Shown one piece after another: positions 59,197 through 64,000 of a stretch of DNA of 64,000 bases. The position numbers and the translations under genes were made by a program. How positions within the stretch are numbered: the stretch's first letter is position 1; each line of letters opens with the position of its first letter. The stretch comes from Magicicada septendecula (lineage: Eukaryota > Arthropoda > Insecta > Hemiptera > Cicadidae): contig CM068373.1 in NCBI GenBank assembly GCA_034769895.1, forward strand, positions 18,581,967 to 18,645,966. The letters run 5' to 3'. A model generated the notes under the pieces. That model searched no databases. It was not told the DNA's origin and worked only from the letters and a program-made list of their open reading frames with translations.

Positions 59197-59390
59197 TTCC
59201 CTGCCTTTTTATTGCGGTAGTCATAATAATAAAATGGAAACGTAAACATTACATAACTGAGATATGCTTGCCTGACACGAATGATATAGATGTTTGTAAC
59301 AAAATTTTCTGTTTGTACATTTTGAGTGTAAATTAATCCATTATACTATTAACTCATACATGATTTACATTAAAATAAAAAATTATAAAA

Positions 59391-59825
59391 ACTATTGTTT
59401 TTGGTGAAGATCGGTTAAGGTAAAGGGGTAGTTTACCAGCAACGTTTTTTTAACAAGGGTATTTTCTATGGCAAACGATAACAGCCGCAAATTCAAACAG
59501 AATCAAATAATTTTTTGCATACAGCCCTGATTTATAGAGTACTCAAGATCTTTTGTTTTTGGTGAAGATCGGTTAAGGGGAAGGGGTAGTTTACCAGCAA
59601 CGTTTTTTTATCAAGGGTATTTTTTATGGCAAACGATAACAGCCGCAAATTCAAACAGAATCAAATAATTTTTTGCATACGTCCCTGAATTGTAGAGTTC
59701 TCAACGACTTTCGATTTTGGTGAAGATCGGTTAAGGGGAAGGGGTAGTTTACCTGCAACGTTTTACGTTTTAACAACAGTAAAGTACTTGAAAATTCATT
59801 TAACTTTTTGAAACAATGGTAATTG
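59391..59825 (-). repeat. Inverted satellite monomers
   Basis: About two and a half monomers in reverse orientation (GGTGAAGATCGGTTAAGG then GGTAGTTTACC three times at about 59,409, 59,572 and 59,728), together with the flanking TTGAAACAATGG segment that is direct at about 53,465 and 60,268. Orientation switches back at about 59,825. Confidence 0.9.
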
Positions 59826-59916
59826 TTAATACTCTACAAATCAGGGCTGTATGCTAAAAATTATTTGATTCTGTTTGCATTTGCGGCTGTTATCGTTTCC
59901 CATAGAAAAAAAATCT

Positions 59917-60070
59917 ACAGACAGACAGACAGACACACACACACAGACACTTTTCGGAAAACGACTTTTTTTCATGTTTTGAGTGTAGTAGAATCAGAAT
60001 CTGCAATAATCTCGAACACGATTTTTTTTGCCATCACCATACTTCCATTCCTTAAGGAATATGGAAGTAA
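59917..60070 (+). repeat. Satellite block terminator segment, copy 1
   Basis: A (CAGA)n/(CA)n run, then ACTTTTCGGAAAACGACTTT, GTTTTGAGTGTAGTAGAATC, CTCGAACACGATTTTTTTTG and the near-palindrome CTTCCATTCCTTAAGG followed by AATATGGAAG. It always follows the monomer sequence GCCATAGAAAAAAAATCTA and ends GGAAGTAA. Confidence 0.9.
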
Positions 60071-61436
60071 AAATATCGGTATGGAGAACCATACATGACT
60101 TCCATATTCTAAGATTTATATTTAAAATCATTTTCAGCCAAACAGCCAGGCTGTGTCTTACCTGCCTTTTTATTGCTGTATTAAATGAAAAATATTATAT
60201 TACATTAAAATGAAAAAATTATAATTTTATTGCCTGGCAACAAAATTATTTTATTTTTAACAATTGCCATTGTTTCAAAAAGTTTAAATAAATTTTCAAG
60301 TACTTTACTCTTGTTAAAACGTAAAAGGTTGCAGGTAAACTACCCCTTCCCCTTAACCGATCTTCACCAAAATCGAAAGTCATTGAGACCTCTACAATTC
60401 AGGGACGTATGCAAAAAATTATTTGATTCTGTTTGAATTTGCGGCTGTTATCGTTTGCCATAGAAAATACGCTTGATAAAAAAACGTTGCAGGTAAACTA
60501 CCCCTTCCCCTTAACCGATCTTCACCAAAAACAATAGGTCTTGAGTACTCTACAAATCAGGGCTGTATGCAAAACATTATTTGATTCTGTTTGAATTTGC
60601 GGCTGTTATCGTTTGCCATAGAAAATACCCTTGTTAAAAAAAAATTGCAGGTAAACTACCCCTTTCCCTCAACCGATCTTCACCAAAAACAATAGGTCTT
60701 GAGAACTCTACAATTTAGGGCTGTATGCAAATAATCTTTTGATTCTGTTTGAATTTGCGGCTGTTATCGTTTGCCATAGGAAATACCCTTGTTAAAACAT
60801 AAAACGTTACAGGTAAACTACCCCTTTCCCTTAACCGATCTTCACCAAAAACAATAGGTCTTGAGTACTCTACAAATCAGGGCTGTATGCAAAACATTAT
60901 TTGATTCTGTTTGAATTTGCGGCTGTTATCGTTTGCCATAGAAAATACCCTTGTTAAAAAAACGTTGCAGGTAAACTACCCCTTTCCCTCAACCGAACTT
61001 CACCAAAAACAATAGGTCTTGAGAACTCTACAATTTAGGGCTGTATGCAAATAATCTTTTGATTCTGTTTGAATTTGCGGCTGTTATCGTTTGCCATAGG
61101 AAATACCCTTGTTAAAACATAAAACGTTAAAGGTAAACTACCTCTTTCCCTTAACCGATCTTCACCAAAATCAACAGATCTTGAGAACTCTACAATACAG
61201 GGCTGTATGCGAAACATTATTTGATTCTGTTTGAATTTGCGGCTGTTATCGTTTGCCAAACAAACAAAATTACCCTTGCTAAAAAAAAAACCGTTTCAGG
61301 TAAACTACCCCTTTCCCTCAACCGATCTTCACCAAAAACAATAGGTCGCGAGTACTCTGCAAATCAGGGCTGCATGCAGAAAATTATTTGATTCTGTTTG
61401 AATTTGCGGCAGTTATCGTTTGCCATAGAAAAAAAA

Positions 61437-61595
61437 TCTACAGACAGATATACAGACAGACACACACACAGACACTTTTCGGAAAACGACTTTTTTTCAT
61501 GTTTTGAGTGTAGTAGAATCAGAATCTGCAATAATCTCGAACACGATTTTTTTTGCCATCACCATACTTCCATTCCTTAAGGAATATGGAAGTAA
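61437..61595 (+). repeat. Satellite block terminator segment, copy 2
   Basis: Same segment as 59,917-60,070 with a different CAGA-run length. Satellite monomers resume directly after GGAAGTAA. Confidence 0.9.
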
Positions 61596-63697
61596 TTACC
61601 CTTGATAAAAAACCGTTGCAGGTAAACTACCCCTTTCCCTTAACCGATCTTTACCAAAAACGATAGGTCTCGAGACCTCTACAATTCAGGGCTGTATGCA
61701 AAATATTATATGATTTTGTTTGAATTTGCGGCTGTTATCGTTTGCCATACAAAATACCCTTGATAAAACAAAAAACGTGGCAGGTAAACTACCCCTTTCC
61801 CTTAAACGATCTTCACCAAAAACAATAGGTCTTTAGTACTCAAGAAATCAGGGCTGTATGCAAAAACGTATTTGATTCTGTTTGAATTTGCGGCTCTTAT
61901 CGTTTAACATAGAAAATACCCTTTTAATACATAAAACGTTGCAGGTAAACTACCCCTTTCCCTTAACCGATCTTCACCAAAAACAAAAGGTCTTGAGAAC
62001 TCTACTATTCAGGGCTGTATGCGAAACATTATTTGATTCTGTTTGAATTTGCGGCTGTTATCGTTTGCCAAAAAAAAAAAATTTCCCTTGATAAAAAAAA
62101 CCGTTGCAGGTAAACTACCCCTTTCCCTCAACCGATCTTCACCAAAACCAATAGGTCGCGAGTACTCTACAAATCAGGGCTGTATGCAAAAAATTATTTG
62201 ATTCGGTTTGAATTTGCGGCAGTTATCGTTTGCCATAGAAAATACGCTTGATAAAAAACGTTGCTGGTAAACTACCCCTTCCCCTCAACCGATCTTCACC
62301 AAAAACAATAGGTCGTGAGTACTCTACAAATCAGGGCTGTATGCAGAAAATTATTTGATTCTGTTTGAATTTGCGGCTGTTATCGTTTGCCATAGAAAAT
62401 ACCCTTGTTAAAAAAACGTTGTAGGTAAACTACCCCTTTCCCTTAACCGATCTTCACCAAAAACAATAGGTCTTGAGAACTCTACAATTTAGGGCTGTAT
62501 GCAAATAATCTTTTGATTCTGTTTGAATTTGCGGCTCTTATCGTTTGCCATAGGAAATACCCTTGTTAAAACATAAAACGTTACAGGTAAACTACCCCTT
62601 TCCCTTAACCGATCTTCACCAAAAACAATAGGTCTTGAGAACTCTACAATTCAGGGCTGTATGCGAAACATTATTTGATTCTGTTTGAATTTGCGGCAGT
62701 TATCGTTTGCCAAAAAAACAAATTTCCCTTGATAAAAAAAAACCGTTGCAGGTAAACTACCCCTTTCCCTCAACCGATCTTCACCAAAAACAATAGGTCT
62801 TGAGAAATCTACAATTCAGGGCTGTATGCGAAACATTATTTGATTCTGTTTGAATTTGCGGCTGTTATCGTTTGCCAAAAAAAAAAAAATTTCCCTTGAT
62901 AAAAAAAACCGTTGCAGGTAAACTACCCCTTCCCCTCAACCGATCTTCACCAAAAACAATAGGTCGCGAGTACTCTACAAATCAGGGCTGTATGCAAAAA
63001 ATTATTTGATTCTGTTTGAATTTGCGGCAGTTGTCGTTTGCCATAGAAAATACGCATGATAAAATACGTTGCTGGTAAACTACCCCTTCCCCTCAACCGA
63101 TCTTCACCAAAAACAATAGGTCTTGAGTACTCTACAAATCAGGGCTGTATGCAGAAAATTATTTGATTCTGTTTGAATTTGCGGCTGTTATCGTTTTCCA
63201 TAGAAAATACCCTTGTTAAAAAAACGTTGTAGGTAAACTACCCCTTTCCCTTAACCGATCCTCACCAAAAACAAAAGGTCTTGAGAACTCTACAATTTAG
63301 GGCTGTATGCAAATAATCTTTTCATTCTGTTTGAATTTGCGGCTGTTATCGTTTGCCATAGGAAATACCCTTGTTAAAACATAAAACGTTACAGGTAAAC
63401 TATCCCTTTCCCTTAACCGATCTTCACCAAAAACAATAGGTCTTGAGAACTCTACAATTCAGGGCTGTATGCGAAACATTATTTGATTCTGTTTGAATTT
63501 GCGGCTGTTATCGTTTGCCAAACAAACAAAATTACCCTTGCTAAAAAAAAACCGTTGCAGGTAAACTACCCCTTTCCCTCAACCGATCTTCACCAAAAAC
63601 AATAGGTCGCGAGAACTCTGCAAAACCGGGCTGTATGCAAAAAATTATTTGATTCTGTTTGAATTTGCGGCAGTTATCGTTTGCCATAGAAAAAAAA

Positions 63698-63860
63698 TCT
63701 ACAGACAGACAGACACACAGACAGACAGACACACAGACACTTTTCGGAAAACGACTTTTTTTCATGTTTTGAGTGTAGTAGAATCAGAATCTGCAATAAT
63801 CTCGAACACGATTTTTTTTGCCATCACCATACTTCCATTCCTTAAGGAATATGGAAGTAA
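63698..63860 (+). repeat. Satellite block terminator segment, copy 3
   Basis: Same segment again, 2265 bp after copy 2. The fixed part is nearly identical in all three copies. Confidence 0.9.
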
Positions 63861-64000
63861 TACCCTTGATAAAAAACCGTTGCAGGTAAAGTACCCCTTT
63901 CCCTTAACCGATGTTCACCAAAAACGATAGGTCTTGAGAACTCTACATTTCAGGGCTGTATGCAAAATATTATATGATTTTGTTTGAATTTGCTTCTGTT

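Larger units (their letters stand above)
57484..59340 (+). repeat. ~1-kb duplicated block, copy II, with hAT insertion
   Basis: Same order as copy I. Differs by the 830-bp hAT element at 57,791-58,620 and by a longer (TG)n run at 59,127-59,195. Confidence 0.85.
49860..64000 (+). repeat. Tandem satellite, ~163-bp monomer, about 42 copies, interrupted; runs off the window
   Basis: Consensus landmarks per monomer: ACGTTGCAGGTAAACTACCC, CTTTCCCTTAACCGATCTTC, ACCAAAAACAATAGGTCTTG, CTACAATTCAGGGCTGTATG, TTATTTGATTCTGTTTGAAT, GGCTGTTATCGTTTGCCATA. Spacing between GGTAAACTAC landmarks is mostly 155-170 bp. Clean runs: 56,030-57,480; 60,295-61,435; 61,596-63,690. Monomers are more divergent toward the left edge (49.9-50.3 kb) and more alike on the right, as expected when homogenisation is strongest inside an array. 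Frames of 60-90 codons recur within it and are accidental. Confidence 0.95.

Noticed and set aside
49860-64000. CRISPR-like array
   Set aside because: The ~163-bp units are contiguous, without unique spacers, in a eukaryotic repeat context; it is a satellite.

Overview
The window looks like a repeat-rich, AT-rich arthropod chromosome segment, most likely from an insect with a large genome. No bacterial features, operons, rRNA or tRNA genes are visible, and I found no intact host gene. The recognisable content is almost all mobile DNA: mariner, piggyBac-like, pogo/Tigger-like, hAT and PIF/Harbinger DNA transposons, Penelope-like (PLE) retroelements, a Helitron-type PIF1 helicase, a tRNA-derived SINE candidate, and three related LTR retroelements. 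The host group is inferred from this mix; I cannot name a species.

Layout. 1-12 kb is unique AT-rich DNA with small DNA-transposon relics, including a mariner that carries a PLE fragment (3175-4815), a piggyBac-like MITE (5212-5903), a 113-bp foldback (6934-7046), a Tigger-like MITE (8958-9349) and a second mariner relic near 10.3 kb. 12,044-37,808 is one nested complex. LTR element A (4-bp duplication AGCC) has its right LTR split by the young LTR element B (17,465-25,043, duplication ATAT) and by a further block of about 12 kb (25,044-37,012). That block holds a PIF1-type helicase gene, itself split by a TG...CA-ended insertion, and two perfect ~37-bp-stem hairpins. 37.8-42.3 kb is unique DNA with two TIR elements and a SINE-like unit. 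42,321-49,101 is LTR element C (duplication ATAT). From about 49.2 kb to the window end lies a tandem array of a ~163-bp monomer (about 42 copies). It is interrupted by a Harbinger derivative carrying a palindromic PLE, by copies of a ~300-bp unit, and by a hAT element whose empty site is preserved in a paralogous copy.

The most unusual item is the A/B/C LTR family. All three lie on the minus strand and have 1.0-1.3 kb LTRs, a tRNA-type primer site and a G-rich polypurine tract. None has a recognisable pol gene; their only sizeable reading frame is a coiled-coil protein ending in a similar short motif, whole in B and broken in A and C. Directly beside the polypurine tract each carries a hairpin of the same architecture. 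In B this hairpin is built from different bases, which suggests a conserved RNA structure. A shared non-coding module of about 300 bp follows it. The second notable item is the pair of twin hairpins on either side of the helicase region.
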